64,000 nt of DNA from Pantoea rwandensis (GCF_002095475.1 NZ_MLFR01000002.1:186001-250000), one strand, 5' to 3'; numbered from the stretch's first letter, positions 1 through 8,684 are shown. Notes: generated by a model from the sequence alone, not told the origin. Numbers and translations are program-made.

Positions 1-1
1 G

Positions 2-427
2 CAGAATGCCAAAGGCGGTGCATCTTTTAACAACCTGCTAAAAGACTGTCGCGTTAAGGAACACTTCCAAGTCGATTTCGTGGCGAATGCGCAGTCAATG
101 GGTGCACTGGCACTTAAAGTCGCCTCACTCGATGAACTTCAGGAAGCAATTGTCTGGGCTAAGGTGCTCTCCTCACTCGACTGGAATAAAGACAGCTTCC
201 TGGATGCGGTACTCAAGGGTGTTTATACCGTACCCGGTGACGGTATGATCGATTTTGATGAACTGACCCGCACACTGGCCAACTTAGGTTATCAGGGCTG
301 GTTTGTGGTGGAAGCGGAACAGGACCCGGCTAAAGCCCCTCCGCTTGAATATGCACGCATTGGTCATGGCACGCTGCAAAAAGCACTTCACGCAGCGGGA
401 TATACACTTGTCGAAGGAATAATTTAA
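2..427 (+). pseudogene. iolD-iolE deletion fusion (myo-inositol catabolism remnant)
   Basis: The reading frame is open from the first bases of the window, so the 5' end is missing. Roughly the first 50 codons resemble the C-terminus of IolD, the trihydroxycyclohexane-dione hydrolase (GGASFNNLL, then a VASLDELQEAI-like helix). From about base 165 onward the protein is the C-terminus of IolE, 2-keto-myo-inositol dehydratase (SFLDAVLKGVYTVPGDG, then GWFVVEAEQDPAKAPP). The two tails are joined in frame without a stop, as expected from an internal deletion that removed the end of iolD and most of iolE. The stop overlaps the start of the next gene by one base (TAATG). Neither enzyme can be functional from this piece. 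The family assignment rests on motif memory; the fusion itself is visible in the sequence. Confidence 0.72.
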
Positions 428-1236
428 TGAATCAGTTAGCAGGTAAAGTTGCCGTTGTTACCGGAGGTACACAAGGACTGGGCGCCGCTATTGCGCACCA
501 TTTTGCGCAGAATGGTGCAACGGGCGTCGTCATTTGCGGACGCAATGAGACTAAAGGTAAAGAGGTTGCCGCGAAACTTAACGCCTTAGGAAAAACGCGT
601 GTTGAATTTGTTCAGGCCGATCTTTCCTCTGTCGAAGACTGCCGTAAAGTCATTGCCGCGACTGATGAGATCTTCAATCGCGTCGATATCCTGGTGAATG
701 CCGGTGGGATGACCGATCGTGGTTCCATTCTTGATACCGAGCCCGAGCTGTTCGACAAAATGTTCGCCACTAATGTGCGCGGCCCCTTCTTCCTGATGCA
801 GGAAACCATCAAGGTGATGCGTCGCGAGAATATTGAGGGCAGCATTGTTAATATCTGCTCAATGTCAGCTCTGGCAGGGCAGCCATTTATTGCCGCTTAT
901 TGCTCATCCAAAGGTGCACTCGCCACGCTGACGCGCAACACCGCCTATGCCTTATTACGCAACCGCATCCGTGTAAATGGCCTGAATATTGGCTGGATGG
1001 CATCAGAGGGTGAAGACCGCATCATGCGTACCTATCACGGCGCGGAAGAAAACTGGCTTGAAAAAGCCGCTGCGGAACAGCCATTTGGCCGACTGATTTC
1101 GCCAGAAGAAGTGGCGCGCGCTGTGGCGTTTCTCGCCAGCGAAGAGTCAGGTTTAATGACCGGCTCCATGGTCAATTATGACCAGACCATTTGGGGAGCA
1201 TACGACCAGGCGGACACGCCAGATGCACCACTTTAA
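427..1236 (+). CDS. SDR family NAD(P)-dependent oxidoreductase
   Basis: A 269-residue classical short-chain dehydrogenase. It has the cofactor motif TGGTQGLG at about residues 12-19, an NAGG stretch near 91-94, a catalytic Ser in the SMSALAG segment and YCSSK as the YxxxK pair near 158-162. The start overlaps the stop of the iolD-iolE fusion by one base, so it was probably the next gene of an inositol operon and is still translationally coupled to the remnant. SDRs are common in iol clusters, where they oxidise inositol isomers or derivatives, but the substrate cannot be read from the sequence. Length is normal for the family and no lesion is visible. Confidence 0.85.
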   Translation: MNQLAGKVAVVTGGTQGLGAAIAHHFAQNGATGVVICGRNETKGKEVAAKLNALGKTRVEFVQADLSSVEDCRKVIAATDEIFNRVDILVNAGGMTDRGSILDTEPELFDKMFATNVRGPFFLMQETIKVMRRENIEGSIVNICSMSALAGQPFIAAYCSSKGALATLTRNTAYALLRNRIRVNGLNIGWMASEGEDRIMRTYHGAEENWLEKAAAEQPFGRLISPEEVARAVAFLASEESGLMTGSMVNYDQTIWGAYDQADTPDAPL

Positions 1237-1250
1237 TTTAATCTAAAATT

Positions 1251-1273
1251 ATCAGCCTGCGCTGCGGGCTGAT
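1251..1273 (+). terminator. stem-loop after the SDR gene
   Basis: ATCAGCC and GGCTGAT form a 7-bp stem with a 9-nt loop 15 nt after the SDR stop. A short T-containing run follows a few bases later. It is a plausible but weak intrinsic terminator. Confidence 0.45.
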
Positions 1274-1309
1274 AGCCGTATCTTAATAAATTGAATTGAT
1301 GAGGCTGCT

Positions 1310-1666
1310 ATGAATATCAAACAACTCAGTGACATTCATAATTTCTATATGCACTTCCTGGCTAAAATAACGTTTATTCAAACCAGCAGGCGTGCCCTGA
1401 ATGATAATGAACAGGACAAAAAGTCAGAGTTGGCAGAATGGTTAAATCAACACAAAGCAGATAAAACATTTGGCGAAAATGTCCGCCATGAAATCTTTCA
1501 TATGCTGGAACTCATTGAAGATACACCAGTCAGTTTACTGGAAAGCAAAGTCGCCAAATTAGAGCGAAACTGCGAGATTATTTGCAATAAAATGAAAGAG
1601 GATAACTTTATCAACCGAATCTCTATCAGATCGCAAACAAAACCTAATGTGATGCTGCAACTCTAA
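1310..1666 (+). CDS. Uncharacterised 118-residue protein, paralogue of 18694-19008
   Basis: I do not recognise a named family. GAGG lies 6 nt before the ATG, and a terminator-like hairpin follows the stop, so it looks like an independent transcription unit. The protein is mostly helical, rich in Lys, Glu and Asn, with no signal peptide and no membrane segment. It shares a common layout with the small protein at 18694-19008: M[ND]I at the start, FY at residues 12-13, a WLNQxK motif near residue 44, a following F..xV..[DE]I stretch and an [LM]E..xxK..ER-like helix. This suggests a small cytosolic family present twice here. A regulatory or adaptor role is possible, but the sequence does not show one. 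Confidence 0.6.
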   Translation: MNIKQLSDIHNFYMHFLAKITFIQTSRRALNDNEQDKKSELAEWLNQHKADKTFGENVRHEIFHMLELIEDTPVSLLESKVAKLERNCEIICNKMKEDNFINRISIRSQTKPNVMLQL

Positions 1667-1687
1667 GAATATTAAAACGACACCTGT

Positions 1688-1710
1688 AAGACCGGATACG
1701 GTCTTTCTTT
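1688..1710 (+). terminator. Rho-independent terminator of the 118-residue gene
   Basis: AAGACCG, loop GATA, then CGGTCTTT followed by CTTTG. It begins about 20 nt after the stop codon and has a compact stem, a tetraloop and a T-rich tail. Confidence 0.65.
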
Positions 1711-1772
1711 GAGTACATGAATTATCTCCCGCAGGTCCTGGAAATCGTCCGCATCCTTTTCCTCTCAGTTGA

Positions 1773-2222
1773 TTAGTCGCTTTTCGCTTTAGATTTCCCT
1801 GCTAACTCAAACTTCACGCTGGTATTACCGGTCTGTCTGAATACATCCACACCGGAATGGATGCGCCCTATCTTCTGCAGGTTGCTGATCCGCTCGCCGT
1901 TCTGCTCATACATAATCACAAAGCTGTGTCGGGGGGCCCAATATACGATGTCACCTACTTCATAGGCGCTTGTCTGAGTTTCACTGGTTGGCAGCGCGTC
2001 GGGAAAGCGATAGCACATTTCACGGTTGTAAAGATCCTCCATGGGCAAGGTGAGCGGGAACCGGGAGATCAGCGCCCGTGTCGTGGCATTATCATAAAAC
2101 GTGGCAATCATCGTGTGGTCGCCAGCCGTAATTTTCACTTTAACCCCGGTGGCGTCGGCAGCCGCTACAGCAAATGATGCAGCGCTGATCGATGCCAATA
2201 CGAGCAGAGTTGATTTAAACAT
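1773..2222 (-). CDS. Periplasmic cyclophilin-like fold protein
   Basis: 149 residues. An N-terminal signal peptide (MFKSTLLVLASISAASFAVA) ends in an AxA-type cleavage site near residue 21. The mature part has the pattern of the small cyclophilin-like domain proteins: KVKITAGDHTMIATFYDNATTRALISRFPLTLPMEDL, then a YEVGDIVYWAP segment and IGRIHSGV. These domains look like peptidyl-prolyl isomerases, but most lack proven activity. GGAGACTTT precedes the ATG. It is monocistronic and convergent with the small gene at 1310. Export is predicted; function is not known. Confidence 0.72.
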   Translation of the reverse strand: MFKSTLLVLASISAASFAVAAADATGVKVKITAGDHTMIATFYDNATTRALISRFPLTLPMEDLYNREMCYRFPDALPTSETQTSAYEVGDIVYWAPRHSFVIMYEQNGERISNLQKIGRIHSGVDVFRQTGNTSVKFELAGKSKAKSD

Positions 2223-2408
2223 AAAGTCTCCAGTTTCATCTTGTCAGTCCGGGAAAGACAATTCAGGCGTAAAAAAGCTCGCAGGCAGCCGCAGCGCCCG
2301 GAGAGTTTATTTGTCATGGTATTGAGTCTGTGAACGCCCCTGCCGGGAAAATATCCTCAGAAAACGGGGTAAGCCGCCGGGCGCTCATGTGTGCGCCAGG
2401 CAGGATAA

Positions 2409-3146
2409 TTAATAGAGCTGAGCCGTCGGACGGAACAGAATTTCGTTGACGTCCACCTCATCAGGCTGACTGATGGCAAACGCCACAACGCGGGCAAACG
2501 AGCTGGCTGGGATTGCATTCTCGTAACTTTTTGCCATGCCTTTCGCAACGTCCTCATCGGTGATGGTGCCGGTCAGCTCGGTATCTACCGCGCCGGGTGA
2601 AACGATGGTGGTGCGGATATTCCAGGGCTTCACTTCCTGTCGTAGGCCTTCTGAAATGGCTCTCACCGCCCATTTGGTGCCCGCGTAGACGGCGCCGCCC
2701 GGGCCGACCTTATGCCCGGCGACGGAAGACACGTTGATTATCTGTCCGGACTTCTGCGCTTTCATTTTCGGCAGCGCCGCTGCAATACCGTACAGTACGC
2801 CTTTGATGTTGACGTCGATCATGCGATCCCATTCGTCCACCTTAAGCTTGTCGAGCATGGAGCTTGGCATTAGGCCGGCGTTATTGATAAGCACATCAAT
2901 ACGGCCGTGCAGCTCAACCGCCCGATCAACCAGCGCCTGAACCTGATGACGGTCAGTCACGTCGGTGCTGAGAACGGCACGTGCATTCAGTCCCAGATCG
3001 CTGGCCAGGCTTTCGAGCCTGTCGAGACGGCGCGCGCCCAATACCACTTTTGCGCCCTGAGAGGCAAGATGGCGTGCCGTTTCGGCACCCAACCCACTGC
3101 TGGCTCCGGTGATAACAACAACTTTATTTTCAATATTCTGCGACAT
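2409..3146 (-). CDS. SDR family oxidoreductase
   Basis: 245 residues when started at the ATG preceded by AAAGGAGAACAGT. A longer in-frame start 36 nt upstream has no ribosome site and is rejected. It shows TGASSGLG near residues 12-19, NNAGLMPSS near the middle, an S-VAG catalytic serine region and YAGTK as the YxxxK pair. The C-terminal part ([11 protein letters not shown]) is typical of the classical YdfG/serine-dehydrogenase-like SDRs. It lies next to a secreted cupin and a divergent LysR gene, an arrangement often seen in small redox-stress loci. The substrate cannot be assigned. Confidence 0.85.
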   Translation of the reverse strand: MSQNIENKVVVITGASSGLGAETARHLASQGAKVVLGARRLDRLESLASDLGLNARAVLSTDVTDRHQVQALVDRAVELHGRIDVLINNAGLMPSSMLDKLKVDEWDRMIDVNIKGVLYGIAAALPKMKAQKSGQIINVSSVAGHKVGPGGAVYAGTKWAVRAISEGLRQEVKPWNIRTTIVSPGAVDTELTGTITDEDVAKGMAKSYENAIPASSFARVVAFAISQPDEVDVNEILFRPTAQLY

Positions 3147-3297
3147 ACTGTTCTCCTTTACGGCAGACCATAAGACGGCCATTACCGTGATTCACGTTGT
3201 TCAAATACCGTCTTAAAAACCGGCGCGACGGAAAAGGTATTCGGCCAACCGGCATAGCAGGTTAGATGACTGAGTGCGCCGGACGCCTGTTCCCGGC

Positions 3298-3756
3298 TCA
3301 GCGATACTGTTCGTCAGTGACGGGCTCCTGCCACTGCACGTTACTTCCGTCCGCCATATACGTCATCGCCAGGTGGCTCATCGGCGACGTGGCCGTCGCG
3401 CCGTGCCAGTGGCGCACCGTTGCCGGTATCCACACCACGTCGCCCGGGCTGATATCCTGACGCGCTTTACCCTCTTCCTGCACCCAGCCCTTTCCTGCCG
3501 TAACCATCAATAATTGTCCTGCCGGATGCGTATGCCAGACGGTTCGCGCGCCCGGCGAGAAATCCACCTGACCCAGGTTTGCACGGGTGCTGTCGTTGGG
3601 CAGCAGCAGAGGGCTGATAACTGCCTGCCCCGTAAAGTTCTCAGCTTTGCCCACGACAGAAGGCGTCTGACCGTTACGGCGAATCTCAATCTCTTCAGCA
3701 GATACCTGTGTCGTGCCAAGCACTGCCATTGCTGCCGCTGCGATAATACCTTTCAT
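3298..3756 (-). CDS. Secreted cupin-domain protein
   Basis: 152 residues. A signal peptide (first about 20 residues, ending TTQVSA) is followed by a single conserved cupin barrel. Motif 1 is [22 protein letters not shown] and motif 2 is [17 protein letters not shown], which supply the His, Glu-like and His metal ligands. These small cupins are usually annotated as quercetin-dioxygenase-like or mandelonitrile-lyase-like, often near carboxymuconolactone decarboxylases and LysR regulators. AAGGAG stands upstream of the ATG. The gene is divergent from the LysR gene at 3959 and is its likeliest target. The enzymatic activity remains open. Confidence 0.8.
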   Translation of the reverse strand: MKGIIAAAAMAVLGTTQVSAEEIEIRRNGQTPSVVGKAENFTGQAVISPLLLPNDSTRANLGQVDFSPGARTVWHTHPAGQLLMVTAGKGWVQEEGKARQDISPGDVVWIPATVRHWHGATATSPMSHLAMTYMADGSNVQWQEPVTDEQYR

Positions 3757-3958
3757 CTGGTGTACTCCTTTTTTCGGTCCCCGGCTTCAGCCGCACTCAG
3801 CCTGCATAAGGCCGGACAATGAGGTTACGGAGACTGACGCTGTTCAGCCGAATCGCCGCTCGGCATCTGATTAATTTATGAACATGGAAAGTATATCGGA
3901 GGACTTATTCAGTGATTAGATGCTAAATTCAGATTGAAATAATAAGGAGAACTTTTAA

Positions 3959-4900
3959 ATGGCAGGCGAAAACCTTAACGACCTCGCGGCGTTCATGGTG
4001 GTGGCGAAAGAGCAGAATTTTACGCGCGCCGCCAAGCGACTGGGTGTTTCTCAGTCTGCTCTGAGCCAGACAGTCCGGGGGCTTGAAGCGCGGCTGGGGC
4101 TGCGATTATTGAACCGCACCACACGCCGAGTCGTACCGACTGAAGCCGGTGAGCGTCTCATGGCGTCCGTGGGTCCCCGTATTGAAGAAATTCAGCAGCA
4201 GCTGATGGAACTGACCGAATTACGCGACAAACCTGCAGGTACGATACGCCTGACGTCGACTGAGTATGCTGCTGAGTCGGTGTTGTGGCCGGCCGTTAAC
4301 AAGCTCGTTGAGGAGTACCCGGACATCAAAGTTGAAATTCTGACTGATTATGGTCTGGTTGATATCGTGAAAGACCGCTTTGATGCCGGTATCCGTCCGG
4401 GTGAAACCATTGCCAAGGACATGATTGCTGTCAGGGTGGGACCTCCAATGCGCATGGCCGTAGCGGGATCGCCGGCATATTTCAGCAGACGGACGGCTCC
4501 CGAAACCCCACAGCAACTGCCTGAACACTGCTGTATCAACCTGCGTCTTTCCGGACACGGAGGCCTATACGCATGGGAGTTTGAGAAGGATGGACGCGAG
4601 CTGAACGTCCGGGTGGATGGACAGCTGGTCTTTAATACCGGCAGCATGATCCTCAGAGCGGCGCTCTCCGATCGGGGTCTCGCCTATCTGCCTGAGGGAC
4701 AGCTGGAGCCTTATTTTGCGTCTGGAGAGTTAATAAGGGTGTTGGAAGAATGGTGCGAACCTTTTTCTGGCTATCATCTTTATTACCCCAGCCATCGTCA
4801 GCCTACGCCAGCATTTGCTCTGCTGGTGGATGCGCTTCGCTATTCGATGACTCCTTCAAAGGGCATGAAGAACAAACCTTTAAAGAAATTAAGAGATTGA
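3959..4900 (+). CDS. LysR-family transcriptional regulator
   Basis: 313 residues. The N-terminal winged helix-turn-helix is clear: LNDLAAFMVVAKEQNFTRAAKRLGVSQ, then SALSQTVRGLEARLGLRLLNRTTRRV at residues 5-60. An effector-binding domain of the periplasmic-binding type follows, with YPDIKVEI and FDAGIRPGETI typical of the AaeR/CrgA-like LTTR subgroup that controls aldehyde, quinone or aromatic stress genes. It is divergent from the secreted cupin at 3298-3756 across a 202-bp gap, the classic LysR arrangement. Its close similarity in layout to the LysR protein at 29316 places both in the same subgroup. Confidence 0.9.
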   Translation: MAGENLNDLAAFMVVAKEQNFTRAAKRLGVSQSALSQTVRGLEARLGLRLLNRTTRRVVPTEAGERLMASVGPRIEEIQQQLMELTELRDKPAGTIRLTSTEYAAESVLWPAVNKLVEEYPDIKVEILTDYGLVDIVKDRFDAGIRPGETIAKDMIAVRVGPPMRMAVAGSPAYFSRRTAPETPQQLPEHCCINLRLSGHGGLYAWEFEKDGRELNVRVDGQLVFNTGSMILRAALSDRGLAYLPEGQLEPYFASGELIRVLEEWCEPFSGYHLYYPSHRQPTPAFALLVDALRYSMTPSKGMKNKPLKKLRD

Positions 4901-5104
4901 ATAGATGGTGAAAAATCTCAGCAGCCCAAACTCTCAACTAAGAAAGAAACAGAGGTTAAAACATAAGATTGGTCACTAAAACACTAATCGACGGGAAAGT
5001 GTGGATTGAATATTAGACTTGTTAATATTCCTGAGGCAGAAGGAATTAATGAAGTGAAGTTCGTGAGAACTTTAAGTCAGAAGAGAAGTCATGTGGAAGT
5101 AGCG

Positions 5105-5130
5105 ACCACCCTAAAGGTGGCCGTTTTATT
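5105..5130 (+). terminator. Hairpin between the convergent lysR and SDR genes
   Basis: GACCACC, loop CTAAA, then GGTGGCC, followed by a GTTTTATTTTATT tract on the plus strand. It works in either direction between the lysR gene and the minus-strand SDR that ends at 5131. The 200 nt between the lysR stop and this hairpin hold no gene I can support. Confidence 0.6.
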
Positions 5131-5880
5131 TTATTCACCTTTAGCGACACGCAACCCGCCATATGACTGGCACACTGGCATCATTTCCAGGGTGTTGATA
5201 TTGACGTGTGCTGGAAGATTGCTGATCCACCAAATCGCCTCGGTGATATCAGATGGCATCAGCGGTTGAGTGTTCTCATAAGTCTGCTCCACTCGCCCTT
5301 CATCACCTTTAAAACGCACGTTGGAGAATTCAGTGCCCCCCACCAGACCCGGCTCAACGTTGGTCACGCGGACGGCTGTACCAAACAGGTCCGTGCGAAG
5401 ATTGAGGCTAAACTGATGCACAAACGCTTTAGACGCACCGTATACGTTGCCACCAGCGTATGGCCAGCTACCCGCAGTAGACCCTAGGTTTATAATGTGG
5501 CCACGGTTTCTCTCAACCATGCCCGGTAGCACCACATGCGTCATATGCACCAAGCCATTGATGTTCACATCAATCATGCGGCGCCAGTCATCCATGCTGG
5601 CGTTCTGAGCAGGTTCAAGCCCCAATGCCAAACCAGCATTGTTGATCAGCACGTCAATCTCACGCCATTCCGGTGGCAACTGTGCCATAAAGTCATTAAC
5701 GGCGGCAGCAACGCTGACATCTAACGCCAGGGGATAAATATTGTCACCCCCTACCGCTTTAAGCTCATCTAATTTGTTCTGGCGACGGCCCGTTGCAATA
5801 ACACGATGACCATTTTGCGCATAGCGCAGCGCCAGGTCCCAACCAAACCCGGATGTTGCTCCGGTAATCAAAATCAACAT
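5131..5880 (-). CDS. YdfG-like SDR (3-hydroxy acid / serine dehydrogenase family)
   Basis: 249 residues and, from memory, closely similar along its length to E. coli YdfG, the NADP-dependent 3-hydroxy acid dehydrogenase. Shared features are TGATSGFG at 7-14, the segment [44 protein letters not shown] with the YxxxK pair, and the late block EPGLVGGTEFSNVRFKGD. YdfG oxidises serine, allo-threonine and 3-hydroxy acids and reduces malonic semialdehyde. This copy is the last gene of a minus-strand operon headed by a cupin, with 15 nt to its upstream neighbour. It is therefore likely a specialised paralogue rather than the housekeeping gene. Confidence 0.85.
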   Translation of the reverse strand: MLILITGATSGFGWDLALRYAQNGHRVIATGRRQNKLDELKAVGGDNIYPLALDVSVAAAVNDFMAQLPPEWREIDVLINNAGLALGLEPAQNASMDDWRRMIDVNINGLVHMTHVVLPGMVERNRGHIINLGSTAGSWPYAGGNVYGASKAFVHQFSLNLRTDLFGTAVRVTNVEPGLVGGTEFSNVRFKGDEGRVEQTYENTQPLMPSDITEAIWWISNLPAHVNINTLEMMPVCQSYGGLRVAKGE

Positions 5881-5895
5881 GCTTTATTCCACTTC

Positions 5896-6081
5896 TTACA
5901 TTTCGCTAAAAGGGATACCGCCGCGAGACTTATTCTCTTTTGGCGTTTCGATAAGTGAGACCACAATGTACTCATCCTTGACTGGCAAGCTCTCTTTAAC
6001 GGCTTTATAAATGCCATCCAGCAGTTTTCTTTTCTGTTCAGGCGTACGGCCACTCACCATATTTACGATAATCTCTGGCAT
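5896..6081 (-). CDS. 4-oxalocrotonate tautomerase family protein
   Basis: 61 residues, the usual size of 4-OT monomers. Pro2, exposed after Met removal and the catalytic base of the family, is present (MPEIIVNMVSGRT). The helix EQKRKLLDGIYKAV and the strand DEYIVVSLIETP follow as in the family. AAGGG precedes the ATG. It sits between the YbhB-like and YdfG-like genes in one operon, 9 nt from the former. Tautomerases of this type act on 2-oxo/enol acids or conjugated carbonyl compounds; the natural substrate is unknown. Confidence 0.85.
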   Translation of the reverse strand: MPEIIVNMVSGRTPEQKRKLLDGIYKAVKESLPVKDEYIVVSLIETPKENKSRGGIPFSEM

Positions 6082-6090
6082 GCTGTTCCC

Positions 6091-6639
6091 TTATTTTTTC
6101 GGAAAAACGAATTGACCGACCAAACCTGCTGAAGCCAAAGCATGGCCTTTTAGTTGCGCCATCACAGCTTCTTTGGTCAGACCTTTTTGCAAGGCATCCG
6201 GCGCAATGTCGGTGGCGATCAACGTGAAGTTGTAGTTGTGAACATCAGCATTCACGGGTGGGCATGGACCGAAATAGCCTTGAATATTTTTGCTATTCGT
6301 TCCAGCCGTGTATCCCGTCACGTGTGTGAGATCGCGCTGAGCAAAGTGATTGCGTTTACCATCGATGCCATAACCAATGAAATGTGTGACGCCGAGGCCA
6401 TTCGCACCCTGTGGATCTTCAATCAACAGCACAAAGCTTTTGGTATCTGCAGGCGCATCCTTCCAGCTCAAAGCAGGAGAAATGTTCTCTCCAGGACATT
6501 GTCCGCCTGCTCCCATAGAGACAGGTAACTTGCCGGTATTGTGGAAATCGCTGGCGTGCAGGCTGAAGGGCGCGGCCATGGCACCCGCTGAACAAAGGAG
6601 CAGACCAGCAAGCAGGCTAAGTTTTTGATATGAGATCAT
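6091..6639 (-). CDS. YbhB/YbcL-family (Raf kinase inhibitor-like) exported protein
   Basis: 182 residues from the ATG that follows AAGGAAATTTCA. A GTG 21 nt upstream is in frame but lacks a ribosome site. A signal peptide (MISYQKLSLLAGLLLCSAGAMA) leads into the PEBP fold: MGAGGQCPGENISPALSWKDAPADT, then LIEDPQGANGLGVTHFIGYGI, GTNSKNIQGYFGPCPP, and the C-terminal AQLKGHALASAGLVGQF. The bacterial role of these proteins is poorly known. It is part of the cupin-ABM-YbhB-tautomerase-SDR operon. Confidence 0.85.
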   Translation of the reverse strand: MISYQKLSLLAGLLLCSAGAMAAPFSLHASDFHNTGKLPVSMGAGGQCPGENISPALSWKDAPADTKSFVLLIEDPQGANGLGVTHFIGYGIDGKRNHFAQRDLTHVTGYTAGTNSKNIQGYFGPCPPVNADVHNYNFTLIATDIAPDALQKGLTKEAVMAQLKGHALASAGLVGQFVFPKK

Positions 6640-6660
6640 TGAAATTTCCTTTTTAGTCAC

Positions 6661-6954
6661 TTAAATATCAACGCTTTTTATTTCGGGTTCACCGGCGACC
6701 AGAGGTTGGGTTTCCGCGAGCAACTGTTTGAAATGGGGCTGGATGAAATGAAACGCTATGGCTTCATCGCCCTGCCATTTTTCATGGATTAGAAAGGTAT
6801 TTTCATCTTCCTGACTCGTGTACAAGTCATAATGAATACAGCCCGGCTCAGCGCGACTGGGAGCAATACAGCGGGTGATGGCGGCATTGAGGGCATCAGC
6901 CTGACCTCGTTTGGCCACAAATTTTGCAATCACCAATTTGATACCATTGCTCAT
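6661..6954 (-). CDS. Antibiotic biosynthesis monooxygenase (ABM) domain protein, quinol monooxygenase-like
   Basis: 97 residues, the length of single-domain ABM proteins such as YgiN. The pattern is typical: KLVIAKFVAKRGQADALNAAI, then PGCIHYDLYTSQEDENTFLIHEKWQGDEAIAFHF and a final HFKQLLAETQPL helix. The family includes cofactor-independent quinol monooxygenases and dimeric ferredoxin-like oxygenases. AGGAG lies 7 nt before the ATG. Its neighbours (cupins, tautomerase, SDR) suggest that the operon handles a reactive aromatic or quinoid compound, which is inference. Confidence 0.85.
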   Translation of the reverse strand: MSNGIKLVIAKFVAKRGQADALNAAITRCIAPSRAEPGCIHYDLYTSQEDENTFLIHEKWQGDEAIAFHFIQPHFKQLLAETQPLVAGEPEIKSVDI

Positions 6955-6976
6955 TTCTTGTCTCCTGGGTGTTGAA

Positions 6977-7558
6977 TCAAATCACAGCGCCTTGTTGGCT
7001 GAAAAAATGACGAGTGCCTTTATTGAGTTTTTCCATCGAAACTTTCTGTAAGGTTTCAGGATTAATAGCGGAGCGACAGACATCCCAGCTTTTGCCTTTC
7101 AGATAGCAGGCAGACACAGCAAAATCGGGAGTGGAGGAGATATGTTGCTGCCCAGTACCGGCAGGCAGGAAAATCATGTCACCCACGTTTGCCAGAACTG
7201 TTTTGCCCTTATTTCCCCCTACCCGCAGCTCACCACTGCCCGCAGTCACAACGAAAATAACGTGCGTGCGGCTATGGAAATGTAGATAGCTAAAGGGTTT
7301 ACCCTGCCACTGCTTTGACCAGCCGGTTTTTTCCAGTTCACTTAACAATGTCTGGTGCGAGTCGCTGGCGTCGGCAATGTGCATCACCGGTAGTTCAGGA
7401 TGGTTAGGAACCCAATCATCAGATGTGAAGAACCACTGTTGAATGTGATGCGCTGTCTTTGTGTCTGACTGAGCGGAGGCTTTTGCCGCTAACGAGGGGA
7501 ATAGCAATGCCAGCAAAGCTGATCGCTGAATAAAGTGACGTCGCGTGAAGTGAACCAT
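6977..7558 (-). CDS. Exported cupin protein with Tat-like signal
   Basis: 193 residues. The N-terminus MVHFTRRHFIQRSALLALLF carries a twin-arginine motif (TRRHFIQ), a hydrophobic stretch and an AKASA cleavage site, so Tat export is likely. The body has one cupin barrel with HFHSRTHVIFVVTAGSGELRVGG and VGDMIFLPAGTGQQHIS. It is the first gene of the minus-strand operon running to 5131, with GGGAGAGAT before the ATG. An inverted repeat at 7626-7646 lies just upstream, between this gene and the divergent padR. Substrate unknown. Confidence 0.78.
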   Translation of the reverse strand: MVHFTRRHFIQRSALLALLFPSLAAKASAQSDTKTAHHIQQWFFTSDDWVPNHPELPVMHIADASDSHQTLLSELEKTGWSKQWQGKPFSYLHFHSRTHVIFVVTAGSGELRVGGNKGKTVLANVGDMIFLPAGTGQQHISSTPDFAVSACYLKGKSWDVCRSAINPETLQKVSMEKLNKGTRHFFSQQGAVI

Positions 7559-7625
7559 ATCTCTCCCTGAAAAAGATCGTCATTAACAAATGGGTGTAAA
7601 AATGCGCATAAATTCTGATGACCAC

Positions 7626-7646
7626 ATACCTAGATAAACTAGGTAT
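7626..7646. promoter_or_regulatory. PadR-type operator, copy 1
   Basis: Inverted repeat ATACCTAG, 5-nt spacer, CTAGGTAT in the divergent promoter of the cupin operon and padR. PadR-family regulators bind palindromes of this size. The same 8-5-8 element recurs at 10858-10878 before the transporter/aldo-keto reductase operon. Confidence 0.7.
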
Positions 7647-7712
7647 CGTTTGTAATGAAGTCAAGTTAAGATAAACGTGATGTGTATCTTTCTTTGTAAG
7701 TAGGTAATAAGC

Positions 7713-8045
7713 ATGAGAAGTAGTTCTGACGATAACCTCAAAAGCCATATTGAAATGGTCATTCTGGCCGCTCTTGAACGTGGGCCATGCCACGGTTATG
7801 CCTTGATCGAACTTATTCACCAATTAACAGATGGGGTTTTATCCTTCCAGGAAGGAACGGTATACCCTTTGCTACACCGCATGGAGCAACGCGGTATCAT
7901 CGCCGCTGAATGGGAAATTGCCCCTTCTAAGCGTAAGCGTCGTGTTTATCAGCTGACCAAAGAAGGCCAGCAAGAATTACTGAACAAGCGCGAAGCCTGG
8001 GATAATTATGCTGGCGCGATTACCTCATTGCTGCAGAGACCGTAA
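7713..8045 (+). CDS. PadR-family transcriptional regulator
   Basis: 110 residues, the size of PadR subfamily 2. The winged helix domain is recognisable: MVILAALERGPCHGYALIELI at about 15-35, then LSFQEGTVYPLLHRMEQRGIIAAEWE and the wing KRKRRVYQLTKEGQ. The C-terminal dimerisation helix is short. PadR proteins are usually repressors released by phenolic acids or drugs. The gene is divergent from the cupin operon, and two palindromes with matching geometry flank the two operons between 5 and 10.9 kb. It is followed after 1 nt by a frameshifted membrane-protein gene, the common PadR/transmembrane pair. Confidence 0.88.
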   Translation: MRSSSDDNLKSHIEMVILAALERGPCHGYALIELIHQLTDGVLSFQEGTVYPLLHRMEQRGIIAAEWEIAPSKRKRRVYQLTKEGQQELLNKREAWDNYAGAITSLLQRP

Positions 8046-8046
8046 T

Positions 8047-8678
8047 ATGTCCATCCTCTTCGAACTGCCTGAACCGGCTCAGCGCTACTTGCAGGATTTG
8101 TGGCATGAGCTTCGCTTTGAACAAAAGTACGCCGACACCATCTGCCTGGAAATTGGCGAGCATTTTTATGAAGCGATTGAATGCAGTAACGAAACGCCCG
8201 AGATAGCAGCGTTGAAAGCAACACAGCGTTTTGGCTCGCCACAACACCTGGCCGCAGAGTTTGCCGTGGCGCTGGTGCTACGTAAGTTGCGTGCCACGCT
8301 GTTTATCAACCTGAGCATCATCATCGCCATTATCATTGCGGTGTTTACCTGCCTGACCAACCACAACGGCGGGCCCGCGTCATCATTGCAGTGTTGTGTG
8401 GTTGCCTGACGTGGGCTGCATTAATGGCTATTCATAGGAATCAGTTAGAAGGCGCACGCCTCTATCACTGGCTTTGTACCCCAATGATTGCCTGCCAGAC
8501 GGCATCCTGTGCGCTGATTCTGGCGCTGCTTTGGAATATTCACAGCAGTGCAGAGAGTTCCATTTACTACCACACGTTTGAATTGGCGGCAGTTGTGGCG
8601 CTCTCAATACGCATGCTCCACCTGAAATTACGCAGTCGCAGCATGTGCGCGTTATGGAAACGCGCAGCAGCACATTAA
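8047..8678 (+). pseudogene. PadR-linked membrane protein, frameshifted
   Basis: Starts 1 nt after the padR stop. The first frame (to about 8365) encodes a cytosolic prefix domain like those found in permease-prefix/HAAS proteins (ALKATQRFGSPQHLAAEF) and a membrane helix FINLSIIIAIIIAVFTCLT. It would end early at 8409. From about 8370 a second frame continues the membrane part without a gap: RVIIAVLCGCLTWAALMAI, then CALILALLW and FELAAVVALSIRML. Adding one G to the GGG at about 8361-8363 joins the two frames. The complete protein would have about 210 residues and at least four membrane segments. This is either a true null allele or a base lost in sequencing. Confidence 0.7.
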
Positions 8679-8684
8679 AGTCTG

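Noticed and set aside
5006..5269. 87-codon plus-strand frame between lysR and the YdfG-like gene
   Set aside because: It runs through a terminator hairpin into the antisense of the SDR gene; no family likeness.
7419..7823. 134-codon minus-strand frame across the cupin/padR promoter
   Set aside because: It overlaps the operator and the divergent padR start; no recognisable domain.
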